Assembly: GCF_900116645.1 (NCBI RefSeq)
Contig: NZ_FPBO01000028.1
Location: forward strand, 1-64,000
Direction of reading: 5' to 3'
Source of the DNA: Pseudoduganella namucuonensis
Lineage (GTDB): Bacteria; Pseudomonadota; Gammaproteobacteria; Burkholderiales; Burkholderiaceae_D
Length of the DNA: 64,000 nucleotides
This document shows, in pieces, positions 23,758-32,483 of this stretch. How positions within the stretch are numbered: the stretch's first letter is position 1; every line of letters starts with the position of its first letter. The position numbers were made by a program, and so were the translations under genes. The notes below the pieces were generated by a model. That model had not been told where the DNA came from. It saw only the letters and a program-made list of their open reading frames with translations, and did no database searches.

Positions 23758-23783
23758 TACTAGTTGGAAGGTAGGGTAACCAT

Positions 23784-24275
23784 ATGTCAGACGCTATCCA
23801 GAACGCCGGCAACCACGACATCGCCGGCCGCGAATTCCTGGCGTTCACGCTGGGCAAAGAGGAGTACGGGATCGACATCCTGAAGGTGCAGGAAATCCGC
23901 GGCTACGAGGCGGTGACCCGCATTGCCAACGCCCCCGAGTTCATCAAGGGCGTGATCAACCTGCGCGGCATCATCATCCCGGTGGTGGACATGCGCATCA
24001 AGTTCAAGCTGGGCGAGCCGGTGTACGACCAGTTCACCGTGGTCATCATCCTCAACATCAACGGCCGCGTGGTGGGCATGGTGGTGGACTCGGTGTCGGA
24101 CGTGACCACGCTCACGCCCGACCAGGTCAAGCCGGCGCCGGAGATGGGCACCGCCTTCTCCACCGAGTACATGATCGGCCTGGGCACCATCGACGAGCGC
24201 ATGCTGATCCTGGTCGACATCGACAAGCTGATGTCCAGCCCGGAGATGGGCCTGATCGACAAGCTGGCCGCCTGA
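23784..24275 (+). CDS. cheW: Chemotaxis coupling protein CheW
   Basis: The 163-residue CheW fold protein starts its domain at GREFLAFTLGKEEYGIDILK and has the conserved PEFIKGVINLRGIIIPVVDM. It bridges MCP receptors and the CheA P5 domain, forming the core signalling array at the membrane. The gene follows cheA by 26 bp and precedes the receptor gene by 92 bp, a gap rich in GGG and GCG but without a clear terminator. Confidence 0.97.
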   Translation: MSDAIQNAGNHDIAGREFLAFTLGKEEYGIDILKVQEIRGYEAVTRIANAPEFIKGVINLRGIIIPVVDMRIKFKLGEPVYDQFTVVIILNINGRVVGMVVDSVSDVTTLTPDQVKPAPEMGTAFSTEYMIGLGTIDERMLILVDIDKLMSSPEMGLIDKLAA

Positions 24276-24367
24276 TTCAATAACAACAACAAGCAGGGAC
24301 GCCCGGACGGCGACGCCACACCAAGAGGGGCGCGCCGCCGGGGCAAAGCAAACAAGGGGGACACGAG

Positions 24368-26077
24368 ATGAACTTACGCGACTTCAAAATCGGCACACGC
24401 CTCGGCATCGGTTTCGGCAGCATCCTGTTGATCCTGGTCGCGATGGTGTTCTTGACCAACGTGCTGAACTACCGCAACAAGGGCGAGCTGCGCGCCGGCC
24501 TGGAACTGACCACCGCCAAGAACCTGCAGGCGGGCGCCATGAAGAGCGCGATGCTGGAGACCGGCATCGCGATGCGCAACATCGGGCTGCAGTCGGACGT
24601 GAGCCTGATGCAGAAGGAGGAGGCCAAGGTCAAGGACCAGCGCAAGCGCTACGAGGCGGCGCGCGACAAGCTGCAAAGCCTGGGCCTGCACGAACCGGAG
24701 AAGAAGATCCTGGCCGACATCGCGGCGCTGGACAAGGACGTGGACGTGGCCTTCAAGGAGGCCATCGGCCAGGTGCTGGCGTTCAACTCGGAGGGCGCGG
24801 CCAAGGTCATCGCCAGCCGCATCGACCCGCTGAACCAGCGGACGCTGGCGGCGCTCAACTCGCTGGTGGACATGCAGCAGAAGGCGGCCCACGACGTGCT
24901 GGAGGGCTCGGTCTCGGCCGACACCCGCCTGATGATGATCCTGATGACGCTGGGCGCGGTGGCGGTGGCGCTGGGCGTGCTGGGCGCGCTGATCATCACC
25001 CGCTCCATCACCAAGCCGCTGGCCGGCGCGGTGGCGGTGGCGCAGAAGGTGGCCGGCGGCGAGCTGACCTCGCAGGTCGAGGTCGAGGGCCGCGACGAGA
25101 CCAGCGAACTGCTGCAGGCGCTGAAGGACATGAACGACAGCCTGGTGCGCACCGTGTCCGACGTGCGCACCAGCACCGAGACCATCACCGTGGCCTCGCA
25201 GGAAATCGCCTCCGGCAACGCCGACCTGTCCTCGCGCACCGAGTCGCAGGCCAGCTCGCTGGAGGAGACCGCCTCCTCGATGGAGGAGCTGACCTCGACC
25301 GTGAAGCAGAACGCGGACAACGCGCGCCAGGCCAACCAGCTGGCGGTGTCGGCGTCGTCGGTGGCGGTCAAGGGCGGCAGCGTGGTGTCGCAGGTGGTCG
25401 ACACCATGGGCTCGATCAAGGCCTCGTCCAGCAAGATCGTCGACATCATCGGCGTGATCGACGGCATCGCGTTCCAGACCAACATCCTGGCGCTGAACGC
25501 CGCGGTGGAGGCGGCGCGCGCCGGCGAGCAGGGCCGCGGCTTCGCGGTGGTGGCGGCCGAGGTGCGCAACCTGGCGCAGCGCTCGGCCGGCGCCGCCAAG
25601 GAGATCAAGGAGCTGATCGGCGACTCGGTCGACAAGGTCGACGCCGGTTCGCGCCTGGTCGACGAGGCCGGCCAGACCATGGAACTGATCGTCACCTCGA
25701 TCAAGCAGGTCGCTGATATCATGGGCGAGATCACGGCCGCCACGCAGGAGCAGAGCAACGGCATCGAGGAGGTCAACCAGGCCATCACCCAGATGGACGA
25801 GATGACGCAGCAGAACGCCGCGCTGGTGGAGGAGGCGGCGGCCGCCGCCGAGAGCATGCAGGAGCAGGCGCAGAAACTGGCGGAGGCGGTCAGCATCTTC
25901 AAACTGGCCGGCGACGCGATGGGCGCGGCGCGCAGGGCCGCCCCGGCGCCCGCGCCGGCGCCGCGCGCGCCGGCGCCGGCCCCGCGCACCGCCGTGGCCA
26001 CGCGCCAGGCGGCGCCGAAGGCCGCGCCGAAGAAACTGGCCACCGCGGCCCCGACGGACGAGTGGGAAGAGTTCTGA
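24368..26077 (+). CDS. Methyl-accepting chemotaxis protein with C-terminal CheR-tethering motif
   Basis: The 569-residue receptor has TM1 at about residues 11-31 (LGIGFGSILLILVAMVFLTN), a helical periplasmic sensor (about 32-185, four-helix bundle type) and TM2 at about 188-212. A HAMP domain (RSITKPLAGAVAVAQKVAGG) and a long cytoplasmic signalling coiled coil follow. The conserved hairpin tip reads IDGIAFQTNILALNAAVEAA. The tail is Ala/Pro-rich and ends TDEWEEF, matching the xWxxF pentapeptide that tethers CheR and CheB in Tsr/Tar-type receptors. cheR is the next gene. The ligand is unknown. Confidence 0.95.
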   Translation: MNLRDFKIGTRLGIGFGSILLILVAMVFLTNVLNYRNKGELRAGLELTTAKNLQAGAMKSAMLETGIAMRNIGLQSDVSLMQKEEAKVKDQRKRYEAARDKLQSLGLHEPEKKILADIAALDKDVDVAFKEAIGQVLAFNSEGAAKVIASRIDPLNQRTLAALNSLVDMQQKAAHDVLEGSVSADTRLMMILMTLGAVAVALGVLGALIITRSITKPLAGAVAVAQKVAGGELTSQVEVEGRDETSELLQALKDMNDSLVRTVSDVRTSTETITVASQEIASGNADLSSRTESQASSLEETASSMEELTSTVKQNADNARQANQLAVSASSVAVKGGSVVSQVVDTMGSIKASSSKIVDIIGVIDGIAFQTNILALNAAVEAARAGEQGRGFAVVAAEVRNLAQRSAGAAKEIKELIGDSVDKVDAGSRLVDEAGQTMELIVTSIKQVADIMGEITAATQEQSNGIEEVNQAITQMDEMTQQNAALVEEAAAAAESMQEQAQKLAEAVSIFKLAGDAMGAARRAAPAPAPAPRAPAPAPRTAVATRQAAPKAAPKKLATAAPTDEWEEF

Positions 26078-26090
26078 TATTAGTCGCCGC

Positions 26091-26115
26091 GCCGTCCCCG
26101 CCCGCGCGGGGACGG
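26091..26115 (+). other. Intercistronic hairpin between the MCP and cheR genes
   Basis: GCCGTCCCCGC (26091-26101) pairs with GCGGGGACGGC (26105-26115), an 11-bp stem without a T-run. It could stabilise the upstream mRNA or attenuate read-through into cheR. Confidence 0.5.
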
Positions 26116-26166
26116 CCGGCGCGCGATGTCGGCATTGTTCCGGGTTGTATGAATAGGACTTAACAA

Positions 26167-27030
26167 ATGCCGCAATCTAAAGACTCCGTCAAAGAGTTCG
26201 ACTTCAACGCCAGGGACTTCGAAAGGGTCCGTGGCCTGATCTACAAGCGGGCCGGCATCTCGCTGGCCGACAGCAAGCAGGAAATGGTCTACAGCCGCCT
26301 GGCGCGGCGCCTGCGCGCCACCGGCATCACCAGCTTCGTGCAGTACCTGGACGAACTGGAGGGCGGACGCCTGGGCGACGAATGGGAGTCCTTCACCAAC
26401 GCGCTGACCACCAACCTGACCTCCTTCTTCCGCGAGGCGCACCACTTTCCGCTGCTGGCCGAGCATGTGCGGCACCGGCGCGGCGAGCAGATCACCATCT
26501 GGTGCTCGGCCGCCTCCACCGGCGAGGAGCCGTACTCGATCGCCATGACCCTGTGCGAGGCGTTCAACACCATGACGCCGCCGGCCACCATCGTCGCCAC
26601 CGACATCGACACCAACGTGCTGGCCACCGCCGCCACCGGCGTGTACGGCATGGACCGGCTGGAGAAGATGTCGCCCGAGCGGCAGCGCCGCTTTTTCCTG
26701 AAAGGGAAGGGCGACAAGGAGGGCTACGCGCGCGTGCGGCCCGAGCTGCGCCAGATGATCACCTTCAAGCAGCTCAACCTGCTGGGCGACCAGTGGCCGG
26801 TGAGCGGCCCGTTCGACGTGATCTTCTGCCGCAACGTGATGATTTACTTCGACAAGGCGACGCAGCGTAAAATACTGTCCCGTTTCGTCCCCCTGATGAA
26901 ACCGGACGCGCTGCTGTTCGCCGGCCATTCCGAGAACTTCCTGTACGTGTCGGATTCCTTGAAACTGCGCGGCAAGACCGTGTACGAGCTGGACGAACGC
27001 CGTGGCGCGGGCCAAAAAGTGTCGTCGTAA
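26167..27030 (+). CDS. cheR: Chemotaxis receptor methyltransferase CheR
   Basis: The 287-residue protein has an N-terminal helical domain (DFERVRGLIYKRAGISLADS) and a SAM-dependent methyltransferase domain. The motifs are TNLTSFFREAHHFPLLAEHV, ITIWCSAASTGEEPYSIAM (SAM site), IVATDIDTNVLATAATGVYG and FDVIFCRNVMIYFDKATQRK. It methylates glutamates on the MCP cytoplasmic helices for adaptation. The beta-subdomain that binds the receptor pentapeptide is present, matching the WEEF tail of the adjacent MCP. cheD follows after 16 bp. Confidence 0.97.
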   Translation: MPQSKDSVKEFDFNARDFERVRGLIYKRAGISLADSKQEMVYSRLARRLRATGITSFVQYLDELEGGRLGDEWESFTNALTTNLTSFFREAHHFPLLAEHVRHRRGEQITIWCSAASTGEEPYSIAMTLCEAFNTMTPPATIVATDIDTNVLATAATGVYGMDRLEKMSPERQRRFFLKGKGDKEGYARVRPELRQMITFKQLNLLGDQWPVSGPFDVIFCRNVMIYFDKATQRKILSRFVPLMKPDALLFAGHSENFLYVSDSLKLRGKTVYELDERRGAGQKVSS

Positions 27031-27046
27031 CGAGTGAAAGCACGCC

Positions 27047-27643
27047 ATGGACTTAGAACAATTTGCCACCAATGTCTATTACGACCGGACCTTCGACTGC
27101 GACGCGGCCAAGATCCTGCCCGGCGAGTACTACTTCACCAACAAGGACATGCTGATCGTGACGGTGCTGGGGTCCTGCGTGTCGGCCTGCATCCGCGACC
27201 GGGTCACGGGCCTGGGCGGCATGAACCACTTCATGCTGCCCGACGGCGGCGGCGACGGCAGCCCGGTGTCGGCCTCGGCGCGCTACGGCACCTACGCGAT
27301 GGAGATCCTGATCAACGACCTGCTCAAGGCCGGCGCGCGGCGCGAGAACATGGAGGCCAAGGTGTTCGGCGGCGGCGCGGTGCTCAAGGGCTTCACCGCC
27401 ATCAACGTGGGCGAGCGCAACGCCGCCTTCGTGCAAAGCTTCCTGCGCAACGAGAAGATCCGCATCGTGGCCGAGGACTTGAACGACATCTACCCGCGCA
27501 AGGTGTATTTCTTCCCGCGCACCGGCAAGGTGCTGGTCAAGAAGCTGATGCAGTCGCACAACGACACGCTGGCCAAGCGCGAGATCGAATACGCCAGCCG
27601 CCTGAAGAAACAGCCGGTGGCGGGCGAAGTGGAGCTGTTCTGA
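27047..27643 (+). CDS. cheD: Chemoreceptor glutamine deamidase CheD
   Basis: The 198-residue CheD family protein deamidates receptor glutamines to glutamates. The active-site cysteine is in TVLGSCVSACIRDRVTGLGG and the histidine in MNHFMLPDGGG, with RYGTYAMEILINDLLKAGAR, KVFGGGAVLKGF and NVGERNAAFVQSFL following. The protein ends AGEVELF, a tail similar to that of the CheZ-like protein in the same locus. It starts 16 bp after cheR and precedes cheB. Confidence 0.96.
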   Translation: MDLEQFATNVYYDRTFDCDAAKILPGEYYFTNKDMLIVTVLGSCVSACIRDRVTGLGGMNHFMLPDGGGDGSPVSASARYGTYAMEILINDLLKAGARRENMEAKVFGGGAVLKGFTAINVGERNAAFVQSFLRNEKIRIVAEDLNDIYPRKVYFFPRTGKVLVKKLMQSHNDTLAKREIEYASRLKKQPVAGEVELF

Positions 27644-27699
27644 CGCCTTTGTTGACCCGATAACCAGAAAGGCTCGAAAGGCCGGAAAGCAGTTTTATC

Positions 27700-28770
27700 A
27701 TGAAGACCAAAGTCCTGATCGTAGACGACTCCGCGCTGATCCGCAGCGTGATGACCGAAATCATCAACAGCCAGCCCGACATGCAGGTGGTGGGCGTGGC
27801 GCCGGACCCGCTGGTGGCGCGCGAACTGATCAAGCAGACCAACCCCGACGTGCTGACGCTGGACGTGGAGATGCCGAAAATGGACGGCCTCGACTTCCTG
27901 GAAAAGCTGATGCGGCTGCGGCCCATGCCGGTGGTGATGGTGTCCTCGCTGACCGAGCGCGGCTCCGAGATCACCATGCGCGCGCTGGAGCTGGGCGCCG
28001 TCGATTTCGTCACCAAGCCGAAGATCTCGATCCAGAGCGGCATGCGCGAGTACGCCGAGCTGATCGCCGATAAGATCCGCGCCGCCGCCAAGGCGCGCAT
28101 CCGCGCCCGCACGCTGCCGCAGGCCGGCGCCGAGGGCCAGGGCCAGCTGCCGCAGCTGCGCAACCCCTTGATGTCGTCCGAGAAGCTGATCATCATCGGC
28201 GCCTCCACCGGCGGCACCGAGGCGATCCGCGAATTCCTGATGCAGATGCCGTCCGACTGCCCCGGCATCCTGATCACCCAGCACATGCCCGAGGGCTTCA
28301 CGCGCTCCTTCGCCAAGCGCCTGGACTCGCTGTGCAAGATCGCCGTGATGGAGGCGGCCGGCAACGAGCGGGTGCTGCCCGGCCACGCCTACATCGCCCC
28401 CGGCCACTCGCACCTGACCCTGACCCGCAGCGGCGCCAACTACATGACCAAGATCGACCAGGGCGAGCCGGTCAACCGGCACCGGCCGTCGGTGGACGTG
28501 TTGTTCCGTTCAGCCGCGCAATACGCCGGCAAGAACGCGGTCGGTGTTATCCTGACCGGCATGGGCAAGGACGGCGCGGCCGGCATGCTGGAGATGAAGA
28601 ACGCGGGCGCGTATAATTTCGCCCAGGACGAGGCCAGCTGCGTGGTGTTCGGCATGCCGCGCGAGGCGATCGCGGTCGGCGGCACGCACGAGGTGGGCCC
28701 GCTGCAGTCGCTGCCGGGCATGGTGCTGGGCCACCTGGCCACCCACGGCGCGCGCGCGCTGCGGGTCTAG
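27700..28770 (+). CDS. cheB: Chemotaxis methylesterase/response regulator CheB
   Basis: The 356-residue protein has an N-terminal receiver (VLIVDDSALIRSVMTEIINS, phospho-acceptor in VLTLDVEMPKMDGLDFLEKL) and a C-terminal methylesterase. The catalytic serine is in IIGASTGGTEAIREFL, the histidine in LITQHMPEGFTRSFAKRL and the aspartate in VILTGMGKDGAAGML. It removes methyl groups from MCPs and deamidates them when phosphorylated by CheA, giving adaptation together with CheR. The gene follows cheD by 56 bp. Confidence 0.97.
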   Translation: MKTKVLIVDDSALIRSVMTEIINSQPDMQVVGVAPDPLVARELIKQTNPDVLTLDVEMPKMDGLDFLEKLMRLRPMPVVMVSSLTERGSEITMRALELGAVDFVTKPKISIQSGMREYAELIADKIRAAAKARIRARTLPQAGAEGQGQLPQLRNPLMSSEKLIIIGASTGGTEAIREFLMQMPSDCPGILITQHMPEGFTRSFAKRLDSLCKIAVMEAAGNERVLPGHAYIAPGHSHLTLTRSGANYMTKIDQGEPVNRHRPSVDVLFRSAAQYAGKNAVGVILTGMGKDGAAGMLEMKNAGAYNFAQDEASCVVFGMPREAIAVGGTHEVGPLQSLPGMVLGHLATHGARALRV

Positions 28771-28885
28771 AGTGACGTATTACTGCTACTTTGTTCGCCT
28801 AAGAGCAACGAAAATGCTATCCTACAAAGAGCTGGTGCTTATAAACACTATTAACAACCGCGTAAGAGAATCAACGGAGTAATTC

Positions 28886-29275
28886 ATGGCTGATCCAAAG
28901 ATGAAATTTTTAGTTGTTGACGATTTTTCGACGATGCGCCGCATCGTCCGGAATCTGTTGAAAGAACTGGGTTACGCCAACGTGGACGAAGCCGAGGACG
29001 GCGTGATGGCACTGGCCAAGCTGCGCGCGGAGCAGTTCGATTTCGTGGTATCCGACTGGAACATGCCGAACATGGACGGCCTGACCATGTTGCAAAACAT
29101 CCGCGCCGACCCCGCGCTGGCCAAGCTGCCGGTGCTGATGGTGACGGCCGAGGCGAAGAAGGAAAACATCATCGCGGCGGCGCAGGCCGGCGCCAACGGC
29201 TACGTGGTCAAGCCCTTCACGGCCGCCACGCTGGACGAGAAGCTGAACAAGATCTTCGAAAAACTCGGCGCTTGA
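28886..29275 (+). CDS. cheY: Chemotaxis response regulator CheY
   Basis: The 129-residue receiver is very close to classic CheY: FLVVDDFSTMRRIVRNLLKE, phospho-acceptor Asp57 in VVSDWNMPNMDGL, LMVTAEAKKENIIAAAQAGA and YVVKPFTAATLDEKLNKIFE. Phosphorylated CheY binds FliM at the flagellar switch and changes the sense of rotation. In enteric-like loci cheZ follows here; instead an intrinsic terminator at 29347-29370 closes the operon. Confidence 0.97.
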   Translation: MADPKMKFLVVDDFSTMRRIVRNLLKELGYANVDEAEDGVMALAKLRAEQFDFVVSDWNMPNMDGLTMLQNIRADPALAKLPVLMVTAEAKKENIIAAAQAGANGYVVKPFTAATLDEKLNKIFEKLGA

Positions 29276-29346
29276 CGAGGCCGCCCGGCCGGCGCCCCGC
29301 GCGCGGCCGGCGGCGGACGCGTGCTGATCTGCAGCCTGATAGCACG

Positions 29347-29370
29347 GGCCGGCGCGTGCGCCGGCCTTTT
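29347..29370 (+). terminator. Intrinsic terminator after cheY
   Basis: GGCCGGCGC (29347-29355) pairs with GCGCCGGCC (29358-29366) and is followed by TTTT. The EAL-HDOD gene starts 21 bp later. Confidence 0.8.
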
Positions 29371-29390
29371 CATTTATAGCGACCACACCC

Positions 29391-30599
29391 ATGCATCAAA
29401 CCAATTTCCTTGTCCGCGAGCCGCTGCTCGATCCGCGGCAGCGCGTGGTCGGCTACGAGCTGTGCTGGCAGCGCCTGGGCGCGGCCGCGCCCACGCTGGC
29501 CGAGCTCGAGGACCTGGTCGGCTTCGTCGCCGCCAACGTGCAGAACGAGGAGGGCGGCTGGCTGCTGCGCAGCAAGACGCTGTTCCTGGAGGCGGTGCCC
29601 GGCATGCTGTCCACCGACGCGCTGCACAACATGCCGCCCGAGCACACGGTGCTGTCGATCAAGGCGTCGATGCTGGCCAACCCCGACACGCTGGCCGCCG
29701 TGCAGGCGCTGCGGGTGGGCGGGGTCGGCATCCTGCTGCGCGAGGCCGACCTGGCGCGCGTCGGCAGCCGGCTCGGCACCATCTGCTCCTACGTCGAGGT
29801 GAAATTCACGGGCGCCGACGTGGCCAGCCAGGCGCGCGCCTACGCCGCGCTGAAGGCCTCGACCCTGCGCATGATCGGGCGGCCGGTGTCCACCTGGAAC
29901 GACTTCGACGCCTGCGCCGCGCTGGGGCTGGACGCCTTCGTCGGCAAGCTGCACCTGACGCCGCGTCCCGGCGCCGACAACAAGGGCATGAACACGGCGC
30001 AGGCCATCATCATGCAGCTGATGCAGATGGTCAACGCGAACGCCGAGATCAAGCAGATCGAGGACGTGCTCAAGCGCGACGCGGCGGTCTCCTACCAGCT
30101 GCTGCGCTACATCAACTCGGCCGGCTTCGGCACGGGGCGCGAGATCACCTCGCTGCGCCAGGCCATCTCCATGCTGGGCTACGCCCCGCTGTATCGCTGG
30201 CTGACCTTGCTGCTGGCGACGGCCAGCAGCAGCGGCTACTCGCCGGTGCTGCTGGAAACGGCCGTGGTGCGGGGCCGCCTGGCCGAATTGCTGGGCGCAA
30301 AGGCGCTGGGCAAGGCCGACGCCGAAAACATCTTCGTGGCCGGCATGTTCTCCCTGCTGGACCGGCTGCTGGGCATCCCGATGGAGGAAGTGCTGTCCAG
30401 CATCCAGCTGTCGGACGACGTGGTCGCCGCGCTGCTGACGCGCTCCGGCAAATACGGCCCCTACCTGGCGCTGGCCGAGGCCTGCGAGCTCAACAGCGCC
30501 CTGGTCTCCTCGCTGGCCGCCGCCGTGAACCTCAGCCCGGCCGAGGTCAACCAGGCCCACCTCGCCGCGCTCGCCTGGACCCAAACCATCGCCGGCTAA
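29391..30599 (+). CDS. EAL-like/HDOD-domain signalling protein
   Basis: The 402-residue protein has a degenerate EAL phosphodiesterase domain (about residues 5-195). The EAL signature position reads YELCWQRL and the usual catalytic acids are missing, so c-di-GMP hydrolysis is not expected. An HDOD domain follows at about 205-395 (VLKRDAAVSYQLLRYINSAG, LRQAISMLGYAPLYRWLTLL). Proteins of this layout (YuxH/CdgJ type) affect motility in other bacteria without cleaving c-di-GMP. It lies directly after the che operon terminator, so a motility role is plausible. The 3' end faces panC across a long palindrome. Confidence 0.87.
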   Translation: MHQTNFLVREPLLDPRQRVVGYELCWQRLGAAAPTLAELEDLVGFVAANVQNEEGGWLLRSKTLFLEAVPGMLSTDALHNMPPEHTVLSIKASMLANPDTLAAVQALRVGGVGILLREADLARVGSRLGTICSYVEVKFTGADVASQARAYAALKASTLRMIGRPVSTWNDFDACAALGLDAFVGKLHLTPRPGADNKGMNTAQAIIMQLMQMVNANAEIKQIEDVLKRDAAVSYQLLRYINSAGFGTGREITSLRQAISMLGYAPLYRWLTLLLATASSSGYSPVLLETAVVRGRLAELLGAKALGKADAENIFVAGMFSLLDRLLGIPMEEVLSSIQLSDDVVAALLTRSGKYGPYLALAEACELNSALVSSLAAAVNLSPAEVNQAHLAALAWTQTIAG

Positions 30600-30615
30600 C
30601 CACCTTATCAAAAAA

Positions 30616-30696
30616 ACATCGGTGTCAGGCGCGACATTCGGACATTTTGTGCGCTATGCGCGCGATTTGTCCGAATGTCGCGCCTGACACCGATGT
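30616..30696. repeat. Long palindromic repeat, copy A (29-bp perfect arms, 23-bp loop)
   Basis: The left arm 30616-30644 and right arm 30668-30696 are perfect reverse complements. The arms include GGTGTCAGGCGCGACATTCG. The same 29-bp arm sequence occurs at 61812-61840 and 61909-61937 with a different loop. Here it lies between convergent genes (EAL-HDOD and panC), flanked by A-runs and T-runs, so it may also end transcription in both directions. Confidence 0.85.
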
Positions 30697-30721
30697 GTTG
30701 GCGGCAACAGTCGTTGGCGGA

Positions 30722-31561
30722 TTAGATTTCGAGGTTGTCGATCAGGCGGGTGGTGCCGAGCTTGGCGGCGGCGAGCACGACCAGCTCGCTGCCTTGCGCG
30801 AGGTCGCCGGCCGACGGCGGTTGCAGGTCGTTGCGCTTGCGGATGGAGATGTAGTCCGGCTTCCAGCCGCGCTTGGCCAGGTCGTCCATCGCCTTGTGCT
30901 CGAGCTGGAAGATGTCCAGGTGGCCGGCGCGCATTTCATTGGCGACGAAATTGAGGGTCTGGAACAGCGCCGGCGCCTCGGCGCGCTCGGTCTCGGACAG
31001 GTACATATTGCGCGACGATAGCGCCAGCCCGTCCTCGGCGCGGTAGGTCTCGGCCGCGATGATCTCGGTCGGCATGCCCAGCTGGCGCGCCATGTTGCGC
31101 ACGATCATCAGCTGCTGGTAGTCCTTCTTGCCGAACACGGCCACGCGCGGCTGCACGCACGAGAACAGCTTGGTCACGACGGTGCACACGCCGCCGAAGA
31201 AGCCGGGCCGGAACTCGCCCTCCAGCGTGTTGCCCAGGCCGTCCGGCGGCTGCACGCGGTATTCCTGCGGCTCCGGGTACATGTCCTTCTCGGTCGGCGC
31301 GAACAGCACGTACACGCCTTCCTTCTCCAGCTTTTCGACGTCGGCCTGGAAGGTGCGCGGGTATTTCTCGAAGTCCTCGTTCGGGCCGAACTGCAGGCGG
31401 TTGACGAAGATGGAGGCCACCACCGGGTCGCCGTGCTTGCGCGCCAGGCGCATCAGGGACAGGTGGCCCTCGTGCAGGTTGCCCATGGTCGGCACGAAGG
31501 CCGTCCGCAGTTGGCCGCTGAGCTGGTCGCGCAGTTCTTGGATGGAGGAGATGATTTTCAT
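30722..31561 (-). CDS. panC: Pantothenate synthetase
   Basis: The 279-residue enzyme joins pantoate and beta-alanine with ATP to make pantothenate. Motifs are FVPTMGNLHEGHLSLMRLAR, carrying the HxGH ATP site, VASIFVNRLQFGPNEDFEKY, CTVVTKLFSCVQPRVAVFGK, KDYQQLMIVRNMARQLGMP and LALSSRNMYLSETERAEAPA (KMSKS-like loop). The start MKIISSIQELRD is normal for the family; a 16-codon upstream extension in frame is rejected. It follows scpA by 19 bp, so DUF3460, scpA and panC look like one transcript. Confidence 0.97.
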   Translation of the reverse strand: MKIISSIQELRDQLSGQLRTAFVPTMGNLHEGHLSLMRLARKHGDPVVASIFVNRLQFGPNEDFEKYPRTFQADVEKLEKEGVYVLFAPTEKDMYPEPQEYRVQPPDGLGNTLEGEFRPGFFGGVCTVVTKLFSCVQPRVAVFGKKDYQQLMIVRNMARQLGMPTEIIAAETYRAEDGLALSSRNMYLSETERAEAPALFQTLNFVANEMRAGHLDIFQLEHKAMDDLAKRGWKPDYISIRKRNDLQPPSAGDLAQGSELVVLAAAKLGTTRLIDNLEI

Positions 31562-31580
31562 GGTTGTTTTCTCGGAATGG

Positions 31581-32471
31581 TCAAGCCGGGGAATAGGCCA
31601 GCCGTACATAGATGGGCGCGAACGGCTCGGCCTGGGTTATTTCGATCAGCGTCTCTTTGGCCAGCTCCAGCATGGCGACGAAGTTGACCACCACCACCGG
31701 CGGCCCGCCGGCCACGTCGAACAGCTCGCCGAACTCGATGAAGCGCATCGATTGCAGCTTGCGCAGGATGGCCGTCATGTGCTCGCGCACGGACAGCTCC
31801 TCGCGGCTGATCTTGTGGTGCTGGACCAGCTTGGCGCGCTTCATCACGTCCAGCCAGGCCGCCTGCAGGTCGGCCGGAACCACGTCCGGCCAGGTCGGCT
31901 GCAGGCTTTGCTCGATGAAGATCTGGGTGCGGACGAAGTCGCGGTCCACTTGCGGGATGGTGTTCAGGTCGTAGGCGGCCAGCTTGATCTGCTCGTACTC
32001 CAGCAGCCGCCGCACCAGCTCGGCGCGCGGGTCGCCGGCCTCGACCTCGATCTCGGACTGGCGCTGCGGCAGCAGCATGCGCGACTTGATCTCGATCAGC
32101 ATCGCCGCCATCAGCAGGTATTCGGCCGCCAGTTCCAGGTTGGACAGGCGGATCTGGTCGACGTACTTCAGGTATTGCAGGGTGACCTGCGCCATCGGAA
32201 TGTCGAGGATGTTGAAGTTCTGCTTGCGGATCAGGTACAGCAGCAGGTCCAGCGGTCCCTCGAACGCCTCGAGGAAGATTTCCAGCGCGTCCGGCGGGAT
32301 GTAGAGGTCGGTGGGCATGCGCAGCAGGGGCTCGCCGTACAGGCGCGCCAAGGCGGCGCCGTCGGCCGCGACCGCGCCATCGGCCCCGGCCTGCGCCCCG
32401 GGGGGCGCCACGTCTGCGACGGCGACGGCGAGGTCCGCGTCCGCGTCGTTCGCCACTGGCCCGTGCGACAT
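31581..32471 (-). CDS. scpA: Segregation and condensation protein A
   Basis: The 296-residue kleisin subunit of the SMC-ScpAB condensin has its core from about residue 58: YIPPDALEIFLEAFEGPLDL, LLYLIRKQNFNILDIPMAQV and LAAEYLLMAAMLIEIKSRML. It ends with the winged-helix region LAKETLIEITQAEPFAPIYV. The first 50 residues are Ala/Asp-rich and probably disordered. It acts in chromosome compaction and segregation. No scpB is next to it here. Confidence 0.93.
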   Translation of the reverse strand: MSHGPVANDADADLAVAVADVAPPGAQAGADGAVAADGAALARLYGEPLLRMPTDLYIPPDALEIFLEAFEGPLDLLLYLIRKQNFNILDIPMAQVTLQYLKYVDQIRLSNLELAAEYLLMAAMLIEIKSRMLLPQRQSEIEVEAGDPRAELVRRLLEYEQIKLAAYDLNTIPQVDRDFVRTQIFIEQSLQPTWPDVVPADLQAAWLDVMKRAKLVQHHKISREELSVREHMTAILRKLQSMRFIEFGELFDVAGGPPVVVVNFVAMLELAKETLIEITQAEPFAPIYVRLAYSPA

Positions 32472-32483
32472 GCTAGGGGACTG

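Noticed and set aside
30601..31021. Short frames ending CPNVAPDTDV near both long palindromes.
   Set aside because: The peptide is only the translation of the palindromic repeat and occurs at both copies for that reason.
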